NCBI GenBank assembly: GCA_937897215.1
Contig: CALCBQ010000192.1
Span: forward strand, 1-36,050
Origin: an uncultured Clostridia bacterium
GTDB lineage: Bacteria > Bacillota > Clostridia > Oscillospirales > Acutalibacteraceae
Reading direction: 5' to 3'
Length of the DNA: 36,050 bases
Shown: positions 16,470 through 24,301 of the stretch, piece by piece
Numbering within the stretch: position 1 is the stretch's first letter
How the letters are laid out: each line of letters starts with the position of its first letter
Program-made: the position numbers and the translations under genes
The notes under the pieces: model-generated
Database searches by the model: none
The model's input: the letters and a program-made list of their open reading frames with translations, nothing else
Told to the model about the DNA's origin: nothing

Positions 16470-19400
16470 AGTTATTTAAAACAGATTTAAGAATTGCACG
16501 GGAGTCAGCAATTGAAACTTTGCCATCGCCATTAATATCGGCTGCAAGAATTTGGGTATCGTTCAATGTGTAACTGCCTACAACTGCTTTTAATGCAAGT
16601 CGAGCATCAATTATTGATATTTTGCCATCACTGTTAATATCGCATAAAACAAATTTAAGTTCAGCTGAGTCAATAGCTTTTCGTATCTTATCGACATGAC
16701 TATCAAGCAAATCTTGTTGTGCAAGATTAAGGCCTGAAATATTAATGCTTAAAAGCTGTTCAACGCTATCAAACGCACCATCTTTATAAATTGACTTATC
16801 AATACTATTATAAAATGTTACAATTTCGTTATATTCTGTGTAATCTGCCTCACGATACTCACAGGCATTTTCAATACAGTTAGTTGTAATCGTGTTTATG
16901 TTTGTACCATCGTTGCTTGTTATTACACAATAATACGCGGTAGCATTGTCTTCACGTGATGGTTCGTAATAATAGTTTCTTGCACCCTCAATAAGGGTTC
17001 CACCTTCATTTGATAGTGTATCATTTTTATACCACTGATATTTACAATTAAAGCCAAGTGCATAAACAATAATAAATCGGTCTTCAGTATCTACCTTTTC
17101 TTCAAGGTCGTAAACTATTGCAGGGACGGTTGAGAATTGTTTATTGTTATTTTTCGCAAATTCTTCAGCGTAAGTACCAGTATAGCCATACACAATAAAA
17201 TCAGTTGACGGAATTGTGGCAGAAATTGATGAAAGTGAAGTTGGTGCAACAAAACCCTTGAGTGTTTGCGGAAGACTCTTGATTGTTTTTACATTATCTA
17301 ACTGCAAATACTCTATTGAAGAATTATCAAGCGCAGTTCTGTTAATGGTTTCTACTGACGGCAACCACAAAGACAAAAGTTTTGGACACTTTGAAAAACT
17401 GTTATTAGTAAGTGTTTTCAATACAGGCATATAAATAATCTGCAACTCAGGACAATTTTCAAATGCAGAAGTACCTACTGTTGTAACATTCGCAAGTGAA
17501 ACAAGCGAGAGTTCTTGATTATTTGCAAAAGTCGAATTACCTATTGATTTAACTTTTTTGAATGAAACATATTCTAAACCGGTATTACTAAAACAACTTG
17601 CGCCAAGAGTTTCAGCATCAGAAATGTCAATTTGCTTAAGAGAAACACAATCCATAAAAGCATTATTTGCAATGTTTTTCGCATATGGAACACTAGCAGA
17701 TACTAGTTTTGAACAACCTCTGAATACACCTGAAGACAAAAAGGTAATGTTAGGAATGCTTACCTTTTCTATATCAGTAAAACTAAATGCCTCATTGCCT
17801 AAAGTTGTCAGATTTTCATTAACTAATTCAGTTATACCTGATGCACCTGTAAACGCGTTCGCCTGAATTGTTGCCACATTCTGCAGATTAACATCTTTAA
17901 GATTTTTGCAGTTTTCAAAGGCATTCGCACCAATACTAATCATTTGTTCAAATGGGAAATTCTCTATAGAACTATTAGCAAAAGCACTTTTTTCAACATA
18001 AGAAAGACCTTTACCTGAAACGGATTGAATAGAAGAACAATTCATAAATGCTTCGCCGTAAATCTTTGTTGCTGTTTCAGGTAACACAACAGAACGGATT
18101 TGGGCATTATCTTTAAATGCACCATTGTATATACCTTTTACGGTAATACCACGGATTGTACGCGGAATTACCAAATCGGTTTCCGAACCAAAATACCCTT
18201 GAATCAAGCCTACATTATTAATATCGTAGGCATCTGCTTCAGTATTATTTGCTCTTTTATACTCTTTCTTTACAATATTACTGAACATTTTACCATCAGA
18301 AATTGCAACTGCGTATATTGTTGTGTCAAGAGAAATTGTCAGTGATTTTTTATATAGTTCGCCGGTAATAAAGTTTACAACAACATTTTCTTTATCACTT
18401 ATTAAATAATAAATTTTTGCTCCCTTTTCAGGACAAGAAATTGTAAGAGTAAAACTGTTATTGAATGTACAGCTGTCAATATTAAAAACAGGTTCAGCAG
18501 TTCTTGGCTTTTTTTCTAACAAATACTTAAGATAAAGAATACCTGCTCCAAAATGGTTTTGCCCATCAAGTTCGTCCATTTCGATTGCATAGTCACGTAG
18601 CATTTGTTCGGCTTCTTTTGCATTTTTTTCAGGGAATAATGAATATACAATTGCTAGACCAGCCGCAACCTGAGGCGCTGACATAGATGTACCACTCAAC
18701 TTAATATATTTATTATTCAGATAACTACTCTCAATATCTGTACCAGGAGCAGCAATATCAATAGGCCCGTTATAATTTGAAAATGAAGCAAGTTGATTGT
18801 TTGATGTAGTCGCACTTACAGTAAATGCAGAGTCAATACACGCAGGAGAAACATACTCTTTCGATAAATCTTTCTTATCATTACCTGCAGAAACTACAAC
18901 ATTAACATCGTTAGCCACTGCATTATTAACAGAGTCTGTCATCATCTGAAATTCGCCATCAGAAGCAATACTCATATTAATAATATCAGCACCTTCAGCA
19001 ACTGCCAAATCAATAGCTATCGCAATAACGCTTTCGGAGCCCTTACCTTTATTATTAAGAACTTTATACGGTTTAATTTTCACATTGCTTAACGTATTAT
19101 CAACAATTATACCCGCAACATGTGTACCATGTCCATAATCGTCTTCAACACTATTTTTTTCGCCTGTATTACTTAAATTCACAGTACTTTCAATGAGGCG
19201 GTCTTCGAAAATTTCGTGGTCAGTATCAACACCACTATCAAGCACAGCAACCTGAATATAGTCATCTTTTATATTTTTTGCCAATTCTTCTTTAATATCT
19301 TCAAAGCCAATCTTATCTGATGCCCATGACGTAACTTTGTCAGTAATCTCATAGATTTCCTCTTTTTCTTCATTATCTATAAAATCTTTAACATCATCGA

Positions 19401-19893
19401 CAACATCTCCAACCGAATCCTTTACATCATCAACAACATCTTCAATCTGCATTTTCATTATGTAATCCGGCTCAACATAATCAATATAATCAAGCGCTGA
19501 ATAATAATCATACGCATTCTGAGTTGCTTTTATTGATTCGTATTGAAGAATATATAAATCACGATAACCACTTACGCAGTCAATCGCACCCTGCAAATCA
19601 ATCTTCTTATTTGATTTTACAACAAGACGTTTTGACGCAAAAGCTCCTGCCGGAAGATGCGAGTATTTATCTTCGTCAGCATTAAGTCCTGAACTGTAGA
19701 ATTGTTGAACAGACACACTCTCACTTGTTGTCGCATCAACATCTTTGTCGTATTCACGAACCATATCCACAAGGTTTTGAGCAAAGGAGTTTAGTCCGTT
19801 ATCTTTTGACGCAATTGCAAATGCAACAACACCGTCAGCAACAGACATAAATGCAATTATGAGAGAGATTATTAACGATAAAAACTTTCTCAT
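16468..19893 (-). CDS. Secreted subtilisin-like protease with BspA-type LRRs and dockerin
   Basis: 1141 residues from the ATG at 19891-19893 (GGAGGAG just upstream, then a clean signal peptide RKFLSLIISLIIAFMSVADG). A pro-region reaches about residue 150, with an acidic coil after it. The S8 protease domain has Asp219 in VAVLDSGVD, His255 in DYGHGTHVAG, Asn338 in VSAGND and Ser403 in SGTSMSAP. Next come a chitobiase-C-like beta domain, then many BspA-type LRR_5 repeats (pattern IG--AFENC--L--V-L), an Ig-like segment, and a C-terminal type I dockerin with two calcium loops, DINSDGKISIIDARLALK and DINGDGKVSIADSRAILK. The dockerin implies docking to a cohesin-bearing scaffold at the cell surface. 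No sorting signal is present. Confidence 0.92.
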   Translation of the reverse strand: MRKFLSLIISLIIAFMSVADGVVAFAIASKDNGLNSFAQNLVDMVREYDKDVDATTSESVSVQQFYSSGLNADEDKYSHLPAGAFASKRLVVKSNKKIDLQGAIDCVSGYRDLYILQYESIKATQNAYDYYSALDYIDYVEPDYIMKMQIEDVVDDVKDSVGDVVDDVKDFIDNEEKEEIYEITDKVTSWASDKIGFEDIKEELAKNIKDDYIQVAVLDSGVDTDHEIFEDRLIESTVNLSNTGEKNSVEDDYGHGTHVAGIIVDNTLSNVKIKPYKVLNNKGKGSESVIAIAIDLAVAEGADIINMSIASDGEFQMMTDSVNNAVANDVNVVVSAGNDKKDLSKEYVSPACIDSAFTVSATTSNNQLASFSNYNGPIDIAAPGTDIESSYLNNKYIKLSGTSMSAPQVAAGLAIVYSLFPEKNAKEAEQMLRDYAIEMDELDGQNHFGAGILYLKYLLEKKPRTAEPVFNIDSCTFNNSFTLTISCPEKGAKIYYLISDKENVVVNFITGELYKKSLTISLDTTIYAVAISDGKMFSNIVKKEYKRANNTEADAYDINNVGLIQGYFGSETDLVIPRTIRGITVKGIYNGAFKDNAQIRSVVLPETATKIYGEAFMNCSSIQSVSGKGLSYVEKSAFANSSIENFPFEQMISIGANAFENCKNLKDVNLQNVATIQANAFTGASGITELVNENLTTLGNEAFSFTDIEKVSIPNITFLSSGVFRGCSKLVSASVPYAKNIANNAFMDCVSLKQIDISDAETLGASCFSNTGLEYVSFKKVKSIGNSTFANNQELSLVSLANVTTVGTSAFENCPELQIIYMPVLKTLTNNSFSKCPKLLSLWLPSVETINRTALDNSSIEYLQLDNVKTIKSLPQTLKGFVAPTSLSSISATIPSTDFIVYGYTGTYAEEFAKNNNKQFSTVPAIVYDLEEKVDTEDRFIIVYALGFNCKYQWYKNDTLSNEGGTLIEGARNYYYEPSREDNATAYYCVITSNDGTNINTITTNCIENACEYREADYTEYNEIVTFYNSIDKSIYKDGAFDSVEQLLSINISGLNLAQQDLLDSHVDKIRKAIDSAELKFVLCDINSDGKISIIDARLALKAVVGSYTLNDTQILAADINGDGKVSIADSRAILKSVLNN

Positions 19894-19929
19894 ATACTCC
19901 TCCACACTAAAATAATAAACATTTTGTTT

Positions 19930-19958
19930 ATTATAAAACATTGAGTTGCTGATTTCAA
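19930..19958 (-). promoter_or_regulatory. SigA-type promoter of the subtilase gene
   Basis: On the minus strand TTGAAA and TATAAT are exactly 17 bp apart, about 36 bp before the chosen ATG. This also argues against the longer upstream reading-frame start at 19980, which would lie upstream of the promoter. Confidence 0.8.
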
Positions 19959-20007
19959 TAGTTTTTGAGATATAGTACACATATAATAAAAGGTGTCTAT
20001 AAACGGG

Positions 20008-20047
20008 AATAATCCGTACATCGCATTATGAAATACGGATTATTTTT
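20008..20047. terminator. Strong hairpin after the SH3b/C39-like gene
   Basis: An 11-bp perfect stem, AATAATCCGTA (20008-20018) with TACGGATTATT (20034-20044). It sits directly behind the stop codon of the minus-strand gene at 20049 and probably ends its transcript. The clear T-run (TTTTT, 20043-20047) is on the plus-strand side, however, so it would work best on a plus-strand transcript. Confidence 0.65.
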
Positions 20048-20048
20048 G

Positions 20049-21020
20049 TTAATAATAGAAATATTTATAGAATGTCGGATACTCATTGAGAAGGTGTTTA
20101 AGATTTGTTCTTTTGCTTGAACCAGGGTCATTAATTGTAAATCCAGATGCAGTTAATGTATTGCCACCTGAATAGCCCGTAATAACAACCCAATGCTGAG
20201 TGCCTGAAGATTTTTTTGCACCAAAGAGTACCGGTTTACCTTCTTTAAGTTTTTGATGAATTTTGCTTAAGTATCCACTACTACTTGTAACTGCTTTAAA
20301 ATGACTTGGCCAATACACATTACCGGTTGACGAATAACTTAACTTTTTTGACATAGTATCAGGATAAATCGTTGTGCCAGTACGATAAGATTCCATCATA
20401 GCAATTGCAGTTGTTACACAACCAATTTGCGCAATAGTTTTACCTGATGTGCCGATTTTCACATTAGCCCAACGAGAGTCAGTCTGCTTGAAGCTTGGTA
20501 CACTCAATGAGATTTTTGGATAATTTGCTGATGTTGTATTTGTTGACAAGTACTGACTACTCACATATCCTGTTTTTGTACCGTTATAAAGGATTTTACT
20601 CCAACCATTTGTAGTTGAAAGAATGATTACCATCTCCCCTTTTGATACTGAATCTTTTACAGCGTAATTTGTTCCTGCACCACTTCTTACATTAAGTGAA
20701 GTTGACTGTGTTTTAACAGTTGCGGTTTTACCTGAATCAAGTTTGATATAATTACTATGACAATATCCATATTTACCATCTGCATACTCAACATAATACC
20801 AATCTCCTGGCCGCGAAATTAAAGTTATATATGAGTTTCGTAGTAAAGTTGCAACTACCGTACTACTCGTTGAAGCGGATTTTCGTACATTGAGGACTCC
20901 ACTTGAAATTGACACTATACCTGCTTGTGAAGTAAGGGTTACACCATAAGATTTGATTGGTATTACCAATATAGATAAAGTAATAATAAGCGTTAAGATT
21001 ACTGATATTATTCTTTTCAT
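20049..21020 (-). CDS. Secreted SH3b-SH3b-C39-like peptidase
   Basis: 323 residues from the ATG at 21018-21020 (AAAGGAGGCAACTT upstream). The signal peptide is followed by two bacterial SH3 domains: GVLNVRKSASTSSTVVATL and SLNVRSGAGTNYAVKDSV, each with the WY/WSKILY-GYV core. A C39-like cysteine peptidase domain follows, with Cys in QIGCVTTAIAMMES, His in TQHWVVITGYSG and the acidic residue in INDPGSS. SH3b domains bind peptidoglycan, so it is a wall-associated enzyme likely cutting peptides or peptidoglycan cross-links; the substrate is unknown. It has its own promoter and ends in a hairpin. Confidence 0.87.
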   Translation of the reverse strand: MKRIISVILTLIITLSILVIPIKSYGVTLTSQAGIVSISSGVLNVRKSASTSSTVVATLLRNSYITLISRPGDWYYVEYADGKYGYCHSNYIKLDSGKTATVKTQSTSLNVRSGAGTNYAVKDSVSKGEMVIILSTTNGWSKILYNGTKTGYVSSQYLSTNTTSANYPKISLSVPSFKQTDSRWANVKIGTSGKTIAQIGCVTTAIAMMESYRTGTTIYPDTMSKKLSYSSTGNVYWPSHFKAVTSSSGYLSKIHQKLKEGKPVLFGAKKSSGTQHWVVITGYSGGNTLTASGFTINDPGSSKRTNLKHLLNEYPTFYKYFYY

Positions 21021-21036
21021 AAGTTGCCTCCTTTTC

Positions 21037-21048
21037 TGCATATATGCA
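21037..21048. promoter_or_regulatory. 12-bp perfect palindrome, possible operator
   Basis: TGCATATATGCA is self-complementary. It lies just downstream of the -10 of the SH3b/C39-like gene promoter and upstream of its ribosome-binding site, where a repressor would act. No regulator is assigned. Confidence 0.35.
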
Positions 21049-21053
21049 TACAC

Positions 21054-21082
21054 AGTATAACAAAGGCTTTTATTCTTGTTAA
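21054..21082 (-). promoter_or_regulatory. SigA-type promoter (extended -10) of the SH3b/C39-like gene
   Basis: On the minus strand TTAACA and TATACT are 17 bp apart, with TG one base before the -10. Confidence 0.75.
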
Positions 21083-21120
21083 TACTCCAAATCTTGTTAA
21101 GGAAATATGTGGTTTTTCTC

Positions 21121-21149
21121 TTGAAATAATTACCATATCATTATATAAT
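21121..21149 (+). promoter_or_regulatory. SigA-type promoter of the GH43 gene
   Basis: TTGAAA (21121-21126) and TATAAT (21144-21149) are 17 bp apart, 34 bp before the gene start. Confidence 0.8.
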
Positions 21150-21183
21150 TTCACTGTACTTTATAACTTCGAGAGGGACTATT

Positions 21184-22131
21184 ATGCACTTATTAAAAGT
21201 TGATAAATCACATTATGTTGGACAAGCCGACCCATATATTCTTAAAAGTAACGGCAGATATTATATTTATGTTACAGGTCACGATGCAATTTATGCTTAT
21301 CATTCAGACAACCTTTTTGATGGTTGGGAATATTACGGCGTTGTTATGACAGTACCAAATCACGATTCATTCTGGGCACCAAGCGTTATAGAACTCGACG
21401 GCAAGTTTTATATGTACAATTCAATTGAGATTTATAACGACACACCTGACAAAGGCGGACACAGAGGCGCTATGCACGTATCAGTTGCTGGCAACCCACT
21501 TGGACCATTTACTGATACAAAGCAGATTTTACATCCATTCTCAATTGACTCACACATTGTAAAAAATGAAGCAGGACTTTTCCTTTTCTATTCTGCAAAC
21601 AGATTTGAGGGCGAGCGAATCGGCACTTGCATTTATGTTGACAAGATGCTTGACCCATTTACACCTGCAGGAAATCCTGTTTTAGTTGTTGAGCCGACAC
21701 TTGACGAAGATATTTATCGCAAAGACCGATACAAAAAAGGTCAGCATTGGCATACTATTGAGGGTGCTTTCTACTTCAAAGAGGGCAATTGGCATTATCT
21801 TATGTATTCAGGCAACTGCTTTGAACAACCTACATATTACATTGGTTATGCAAGAGCAAAAACTGACGAAACTGACCTTACAAAGATTAAGTTTGAGAAA
21901 TATCCTGATGACAATACATATCATCCTATACTTAAAGCCAATGAATTTGAAGAAGGCACAGGACATCACTCAATGATTAAAGAAGATGGACAATGGTATG
22001 CAATTTATCACGCTAGAGACTATGATGATGGCTTGAACGCAAGTGCTTTTGATGCTAGAAATGCTAGAATCTGTAAAATCCACGTTAAAGACGGAATAAT
22101 TACAGCAGAGAGATATAAAGACCATATATGA
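21184..22131 (+). CDS. Glycoside hydrolase family 43-type enzyme, cytoplasmic
   Basis: 315 residues forming a five-bladed beta-propeller. The expected catalytic positions are seen: the general base Asp in GQADPYILKS near residue 17, the pKa-modulating Asp in FSIDSHIVKN, and the acid Glu in HTIEGAFYFKEG. FWAPSVIELDGKFYMYNS and GTGHHSMIKEDG are typical blade motifs. The family includes beta-xylosidases, alpha-arabinofuranosidases and galactan-side-chain enzymes. There is no signal peptide, so it would act on imported oligosaccharides. It is a single gene with its own promoter (21121-21149) and terminator; the start follows GAGAGGG. The exact sugar is not predictable. Confidence 0.88.
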   Translation: MHLLKVDKSHYVGQADPYILKSNGRYYIYVTGHDAIYAYHSDNLFDGWEYYGVVMTVPNHDSFWAPSVIELDGKFYMYNSIEIYNDTPDKGGHRGAMHVSVAGNPLGPFTDTKQILHPFSIDSHIVKNEAGLFLFYSANRFEGERIGTCIYVDKMLDPFTPAGNPVLVVEPTLDEDIYRKDRYKKGQHWHTIEGAFYFKEGNWHYLMYSGNCFEQPTYYIGYARAKTDETDLTKIKFEKYPDDNTYHPILKANEFEEGTGHHSMIKEDGQWYAIYHARDYDDGLNASAFDARNARICKIHVKDGIITAERYKDHI

Positions 22132-22159
22132 TGTATTAATTTCAGAATTATACTAAAAA

Positions 22160-22187
22160 AGCAGTAGGTTTTTACCTACTGTTTTTT
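22160..22187 (+). terminator. Intrinsic terminator of the GH43 gene
   Basis: CAGTAGGT (22162-22169) pairs with ACCTACTG (22174-22181), followed by TTTTTT. An A-run before the stem makes it roughly symmetrical. Confidence 0.88.
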
Positions 22188-22188
22188 G

Positions 22189-22217
22189 TTGACAATAGTA
22201 TATTGTTTTGATAAAAT
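22189..22217 (+). promoter_or_regulatory. Strong promoter of the tRNA-Ser locus
   Basis: Consensus TTGACA (22189-22194) and TAAAAT (22212-22217) lie 17 bp apart, 15 bp before the first tRNA-Ser 5' half. This was probably the promoter of the original tRNA gene and now reads into the whole array. Confidence 0.82.
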
Positions 22218-22231
22218 ATGTTAGTAATTTT

Positions 22232-22271
22232 GGAGATGTACCCAAGTGGTTGAAGGGTCCGCACTCGAAAT
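22232..22271 (+). pseudogene. tRNA-Ser(CGA) 5' half, copy 1
   Basis: Well-formed positions 1-38 of a serine tRNA: acceptor strand GGAGATG, D-arm CCC..GGG with AGTGGT loop, anticodon strand CCGCA and loop CTCGAAA. The matching anticodon 3' strand, long variable arm and T-arm do not follow. Right after the loop comes CTTCTTCGCCA, which can pair 6 of 7 with the acceptor strand and ends in G-CCA, so it may be an internally deleted tRNA. Confidence 0.75.
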
Positions 22272-22422
22272 CTTCTTCGCCAAACGGAAGTCAATCTTCC
22301 AAAAAGCCTTTAACTGTGCGGTTTTCGGGCATTCCATCGTTTCTAAAACAACCCCAGTTCTAACGGGAATTCTAATACAACTGAATATTGCGTTAATCTC
22401 GGTATGCCGAGTTAACATATAC

Positions 22423-22463
22423 GGAGAGGTATCGAAGTGGTCATAACGGGGCTGACTCGAAAT
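22423..22463 (+). pseudogene. tRNA-Ser(CGA) 5' half, copy 2
   Basis: GGAGAGG acceptor strand, D-arm TCG AAGTGGTCATAA CGG, anticodon strand GCTGA and loop CTCGAAA, then unrelated sequence. It shares its D-arm with copy 4 and the upstream flank ACGGAGAG with copies 3 and 4. No T-arm follows. Confidence 0.75.
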
Positions 22464-22603
22464 TTTTTGTAGAGTTGGCTGTTTCCTCCGCTTAAAAAGC
22501 CCATAATTTCAGGCTTTTCTTCGGTTCGAAAATTAAATATTTTGTTGTTCTTTCCGTCAGTTCTTTCCAAAAGTTTTCGAAAGAAATGCGGAATCACATA
22601 CAC

Positions 22604-22643
22604 GGAGAGTTGTCCGAGTGGTCGAAGGTGCAGCACTCGAAAT
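22604..22643 (+). pseudogene. tRNA-Ser(CGA) 5' half, copy 3
   Basis: GGAGAGT acceptor strand, GAGTGGTCGAAGG D-arm, and CAGCA with loop CTCGAAA. Directly after the loop, ATTCTCCG can pair 7 of 7 (one G-U) with the acceptor strand, again suggesting loss of everything between anticodon loop and acceptor 3' strand. There is no variable arm, T-arm or CCA. Confidence 0.75.
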
Positions 22644-22792
22644 TCTCCGAAGCTTAGGCGTTTTCATCCCCTCGAAATCCTTGCTTTACCAGGGATATCG
22701 AAACATTAAAATCGAATATTTTTTCCTGTTCTCTCCTGTAGTTCTCTCCAAATCGTTTTCGAATGAGAAAAACTACAGTTTAGAAGATACAC

Positions 22793-22883
22793 GGAGAGTT
22801 ATCGAAGTGGTCATAACGAGCTCGACTCGAAATCGAGTTGCGAGTGAAATCGCACGAGGGTTCGAATCCCTCACTCTCCGCCA
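22793..22883 (+). tRNA. tRNA-Ser, anticodon CGA, complete with encoded CCA
   Basis: The acceptor stem GGAGAGT/ACTCTCC is perfect. The D-arm is TCG..CGA with AGTGGT; the anticodon stem CTCGA/TCGAG has loop CTCGAAA (anticodon CGA, codon UCG). The long class II variable arm contains GCGA..TCGC. The T-arm GAGGG-TTCGAAT-CCCTC is followed by discriminator G and CCA. It is the only intact copy of the four in this array. It carries the probable integration site of the element whose integrase gene starts 90 bp downstream. UCG can usually also be read by tRNA-Ser(UGA), so this locus may tolerate disruption. Confidence 0.93.
22855..22883 (+). other. Probable left attachment site (attL) of the integrated element
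   Basis: The 3' end of the tRNA (T-arm through CCA) is the usual crossover and identity block for tyrosine integrases. The integrase gene lies directly beyond it and is transcribed toward the tRNA. The matching direct repeat at the right end would be outside the window, so the exact core cannot be set. The anticodon loop (22825-22833) is the alternative crossover site. Confidence 0.45.
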
Positions 22884-22884
22884 A

Positions 22885-22926
22885 AAAGTCCAGTAAACAA
22901 GCGGGTTTGCTGGACTTTCTTTTTTG
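22885..22926. terminator. Bidirectional terminator between tRNA-Ser and integrase
   Basis: AAAGTCCAG (22885-22893) pairs with CTGGACTTT (22910-22918), with an inner AAAC/GTTT pairing. CTTTTTT follows on the plus strand and TTTTT follows on the minus strand, so it can end both the tRNA and the integrase transcripts. Confidence 0.87.
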
Positions 22927-22973
22927 CTTTTTAAAAAGCAAGTGGTCAGAGAGTACAACATTTTTTGCACACC

Positions 22974-24173
22974 CTAATTTGAAGTACCGTTGCTCCATCT
23001 ACTCGTGAAACCGCCTGCTTCGGGCAATTGCAATCCGCTTTCCATTGCCTGAGCCGAAGTGATCTTTGCACTATAATCCAAATGAGCATAAATATTTGCC
23101 GTTGTTGAAAAATCCGAGTGACCAAGCCATTCCTGAATATGCTTGAGTGGTACGCCGTTTGCCAGCAGTAGTGATGCACAGCTATGACGAAGGTCGTGGA
23201 AACGCATACGGCGCAGTCCCTTCTTTTCGAGAATTTCAGGGAAACGTGTGGTCAGATAGTTAGCCTTCATTCTTTCTCCCATTTCATCCACGAACACGTA
23301 GCCGTCGTATTGATAGTTGTAGCAATTGCCGCAGACCTTTTTGTTTAGCTCCTGCGCTTCCTTGACTTGCATAAAATATTCTTTAAAACTGCCGATCAGC
23401 GGAAGTGTTCTCAAACTCGATTTTGTTTTTGCGGATTCCTTTTCAATTTCCTGACACTTACCGTCCAAATTGATGGTGGTTACGGTTCGCTTAATGGAAA
23501 TCGTTCCTCGTTCAAAATCAATGGCATCCCATTTCAGTCCCAGTACTTCACCACGGCGCAGTCCATAAAATGCCGCCACCAAAACGGGAAGTTCCAACTT
23601 TGTTCCCTTGAGTGCTTCAAACATTTTCTGCGTTTCCTCCGCCGATAAAAACACCGGCTGAAAATCGTTCTTCTTGGGGCGGTCCACTTTGGACGCCACG
23701 TTTTGAATGACCATATCTGTTTTCACGGCATATTTAAGGGCAGAGTGAATGATAGCGTGATAGTGAATGACGGTGTTCGGTTTCACCACCTTGAGCTTTT
23801 CGGAATAGAAACTTTGAACGTGCCTTGCTTCCAGTTCACGAAGTGTCAACTTCTTTTGACGGAAGTACGGCTCAATAGAACTTTTAATAAGTCCCACATA
23901 TGAGCTGTAAGTAGCGATTGCCAAACGTCCCTTTGCAATCTCAAGCCATTCAAGCAGATAATCAGCGAACAGCATATCGGCACTTAGATCGCCTTCTTCG
24001 ACGGGAACGATAAACTCGCTTCGGATCTTTGAAAGCTCCACCTGAGCTTTGCGCTTGTTTCCCTTTTCGGGCAGTCCGAGGGGAACCCATTTTGTTTGTC
24101 TTTTTTCGCCGCTATTCCAACTGAGTACGGCGTAATAATAACCTTTTTTAATTTGCAGATGTCCTGCTACCAT
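22974..24173 (-). CDS. int: Tyrosine-family site-specific integrase
   Basis: 399 residues. The N-terminal arm-binding-like domain (about 1-60) contains YYAVLSWNSGEKRQTKWVPL; the core-binding SAM-like domain (about 65-165) holds FADYLLEWLEIAKGRLAIAT. The catalytic domain has the first Arg in AFYGLRRGEVLGLKW, a Lys in the beta-hairpin, HxxR in FHDLRHSCASLL, GHSD and the nucleophile Tyr in ANIYAHLD. This is the layout of Tn916/ICE-type integrases, which recombine element and tRNA attachment sites. It is the last gene of the backbone, adjacent to tRNA-Ser. Start is ATG with GGAGG upstream. Base composition is clearly richer in GC than the host genes to the left. Confidence 0.94.
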   Translation of the reverse strand: MVAGHLQIKKGYYYAVLSWNSGEKRQTKWVPLGLPEKGNKRKAQVELSKIRSEFIVPVEEGDLSADMLFADYLLEWLEIAKGRLAIATYSSYVGLIKSSIEPYFRQKKLTLRELEARHVQSFYSEKLKVVKPNTVIHYHAIIHSALKYAVKTDMVIQNVASKVDRPKKNDFQPVFLSAEETQKMFEALKGTKLELPVLVAAFYGLRRGEVLGLKWDAIDFERGTISIKRTVTTINLDGKCQEIEKESAKTKSSLRTLPLIGSFKEYFMQVKEAQELNKKVCGNCYNYQYDGYVFVDEMGERMKANYLTTRFPEILEKKGLRRMRFHDLRHSCASLLLANGVPLKHIQEWLGHSDFSTTANIYAHLDYSAKITSAQAMESGLQLPEAGGFTSRWSNGTSN

Positions 24174-24213
24174 TTTATTTTCCTCCTATAAAATTTAGAT
24201 TAGCACGCAGAAC

Positions 24214-24257
24214 GAACTCCAAACCGACAGCACTATTATACCGCAGGTTTGGAGTTC
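24214..24257. repeat. 12-bp perfect inverted repeat upstream of the integrase gene
   Basis: GAACTCCAAACC (24214-24225) and GGTTTGGAGTTC (24246-24257) are separated by 20 bp. A third partial copy, GAGCTCCAAACC, lies just right of it inside the parB 3' end near 24340. Possible uses are a parS-like ParB site, an excisionase or integrase arm site, or a weak terminator of parB. Confidence 0.6.
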
Positions 24258-24301
24258 TCTCCATTGTGCGAATTGTTACGCCGCAAACACTTTGGTTCGA
24301 A

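Noticed and set aside
22264..22792. Group I or II introns inside tRNA anticodon loops
   Set aside because: Introns would be followed by the matching tRNA 3' half; copies 1-3 have none, and no intron core or maturase is visible.
22232..22883. CRISPR-like pattern (repeats of about 40 bp with unique spacers)
   Set aside because: The repeats are clear tRNA-Ser 5' halves, the spacers are 140-150 bp and related to each other, and no cas genes are present.
22246..22998. Short protein frames across the tRNA-half array
   Set aside because: They read through tRNA structure and spacers, with no ribosome-binding sites and no resemblance to proteins.
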